A stretch of 64,000 nucleotides of DNA, taken from positions 372,001 through 436,000 of the forward strand of contig CAWKOG010000014.1 of the NCBI GenBank assembly GCA_963851215.1. Direction: 5' to 3'. Below, piece by piece: positions 63,054 to 64,000 of the stretch. Origin of the DNA: DATKFM01 sp963851215. GTDB taxonomy: Bacteria; Pseudomonadota; Alphaproteobacteria; Dongiales; Dongiaceae. Both the position numbers and the translations under genes were made by a program. Every line of letters begins with the position of its first letter. Position 1 is the first letter of the stretch. Below the pieces are notes generated by a model. That model did no database searches. It was given only the letters and a program-made list of their open reading frames with translations, and had not been told where the DNA came from.

Positions 63054-63707
63054 ATGGCACGTGAGAAATTTCAACAAATCGATGCCCAATCCTTCCTTGC
63101 ATCCGTTGGGCCCGGAAAAACCGACGCAAAATACCAACGCGAGCAACCGATCTTCCGCCAGGGGGAGGCCGCCGATGCGGTTTTCTATATTGAGCAGGGC
63201 AAGGTCCAAATCACCGTTGTCTCGGAGGAAGGCAAGGAACGAGTCGTTGCCATGCTGGAGCCGGGACAGTTCTTCGGCGAGGGATGCATGGCCGGGCAGT
63301 CTTTGCACCTGGCGACAGCAAGCGCGATGACAGAGTGTGCGATGGTCAGGATTGAGAAGAATACGATGATACGCGCGCTTCGGGACGATCCGAAATTCTC
63401 TCAGGTGTTCATGGCATTCCTGCTGTCCCACAATGCCCAGATCGAAGCGGATCTGGTCGATCAGCTGTTCAATTCAAGCGAGAAGCGCCTGGCGCGCGTT
63501 CTCCTAATGCTTGCCAATTTTGGCAAGGACGCGAAGCTGGAGACCGTCATAGCTCCGATCAATCAGGAGATATTGGCGGCAAAGGTGGGTACGACCCGGT
63601 CCCGCGTCAACTTCTTCATGAACAAGTTCCGCAAGCTCGGCTTCATCGAATACAACGGCACTTTGAAGGTCCACACGTCGCTTCTCAACGTGATTGTTCA
63701 CGACTAG
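63054..63707 (+). CDS. Crp/Fnr-family transcription regulator
   Basis: 217 residues. N-terminal cyclic-nucleotide-binding fold: QPIFRQGEAADAVFYIEQGK, then LEPGQFFGEGCMAGQSLHLA. C-terminal winged HTH: INQEILAAKVGTTRSRVNFF, then NKFRKLGFIEYNGTLKVHTS. No Cys cluster of the Fnr type. The recognition helix (GTTRSRVNFFMNKFRKLG) is close to that of other alphaproteobacterial Crp-like proteins. It may act on TGTGA-N6-TCACA-type sites such as 49581-49598, which is inference. Confidence 0.92.
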   Translation: MAREKFQQIDAQSFLASVGPGKTDAKYQREQPIFRQGEAADAVFYIEQGKVQITVVSEEGKERVVAMLEPGQFFGEGCMAGQSLHLATASAMTECAMVRIEKNTMIRALRDDPKFSQVFMAFLLSHNAQIEADLVDQLFNSSEKRLARVLLMLANFGKDAKLETVIAPINQEILAAKVGTTRSRVNFFMNKFRKLGFIEYNGTLKVHTSLLNVIVHD

Positions 63708-63763
63708 GACCGTTCGCGGGTTGCCGCGCTGGCGCGTCGCCTAATTCGATTCAACCGCTCTAT

Positions 63764-63895
63764 CTACGGATCTTGAGTGATGCGCTCATCGCTCCATCGC
63801 CATTTGCCGTCATGGTGGAGAATCCATTCGCATCCATCGCAGGTAAATCGAACATCGCGGAAATCGTGGTAATACCATAGGCCGCCATCGCTCAT
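63764..63895 (-). CDS. Small or truncated hypothetical protein at the window edge
   Basis: 43 residues with MSDGGLWYYHDFRDVRFTC, DGCEWILHH and a Trp-rich end. The same frame runs nine more codons upstream (AEERRALQQ), and a different frame up to 64000 gives LENYAEREEYILYDTAQVAA, so the gene may be longer and frame-disrupted, or cut by the window. Function unknown. Confidence 0.35.
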   Translation of the reverse strand: MSDGGLWYYHDFRDVRFTCDGCEWILHHDGKWRWSDERITQDP

Positions 63896-64000
63896 TTGCT
63901 GCAGCGCACGTCTTTCTTCAGCTTAAACATGGGGCAAAGGCGGCGACTTGCGCCGTGTCATACAAAATATACTCCTCGCGTTCTGCATAGTTCTCGAGGC

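Overview
The window looks like chromosomal DNA of a GC-rich alphaproteobacterium of the order Hyphomicrobiales, close in style to Bradyrhizobium and Rhodopseudomonas. The evidence is the Entner-Doudoroff operon, a DUF1127 micro-protein, an HWE-type histidine kinase, a phasin-like protein, DUF3309 and DUF1344 small proteins, and Sel1/cyclase genes. This placement is inferred from gene style only.

Layout. 0-0.6 kb: the broken end of a malQ-like gene and a DUF1127 gene. 0.7-7.1 kb: zwf-pgl-edd-eda (glucose-6-phosphate to pyruvate and glyceraldehyde-3-phosphate), then a shikimate-dehydrogenase-family gene and a methyltransferase. 7.2-7.9 kb: an aquaporin. 8.4-25 kb: a catabolic and uptake cluster. 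It has a zinc deacylase, a 2-hydroxyacid dehydrogenase, two enolase-superfamily dehydratases, a peptide/opine-type ABC transporter (binding protein, two permeases, one fused double ATPase), an HpcH/HpaI aldolase, an amidohydrolase and a TAXI-type TRAP transporter. Together they could import an acylated or conjugated sugar acid, deacylate it, dehydrate it to a 2-keto-3-deoxy acid and cleave that to pyruvate plus an aldehyde.

25-31 kb: small envelope proteins and a phospholipase-D/VTT fusion coupled to an endonuclease/phosphatase-family gene. 31.7-39.1 kb: a signalling locus. It holds a giant hybrid histidine kinase with eight exact 276-bp HAMP repeats, interrupted by one in-frame amber codon, followed by a receiver-PAS-HWE kinase-receiver protein. 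39.2-44.4 kb: a glycogen-debranching-type glycosidase (frameshifted) with a GT4 glycosyltransferase, divergent from an unusual HAD phosphatase-P-loop ATPase fusion.

44.4-63 kb: an accessory region. It starts with a tRNA-Arg(CCG) 3' fragment, a tyrosine recombinase and an AlpA-like factor, and continues with a tRNA-Leu(UAA)-like gene with a short D arm. Further on are a chimeric cyclase/Sel1 protein, a 1,202-residue RTX-type protein built of 639-bp modules, a broken response regulator, an asparagine-synthase-family gene, many small proteins, a shattered cyclase/TPR pseudogene and four copies of a roughly 100-bp dispersed repeat. A Crp/Fnr regulator lies near the right edge.

A recurring feature is single-nucleotide frame disruption (malQ, eda, dppC-like, the 29.2-kb gene, the debranching gene, the response regulator, the zinc-ribbon gene). 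Either several genes are decaying or the assembly carries indel errors; raw reads would decide. Function calls rest on motifs and family resemblance read by eye, without database searches.
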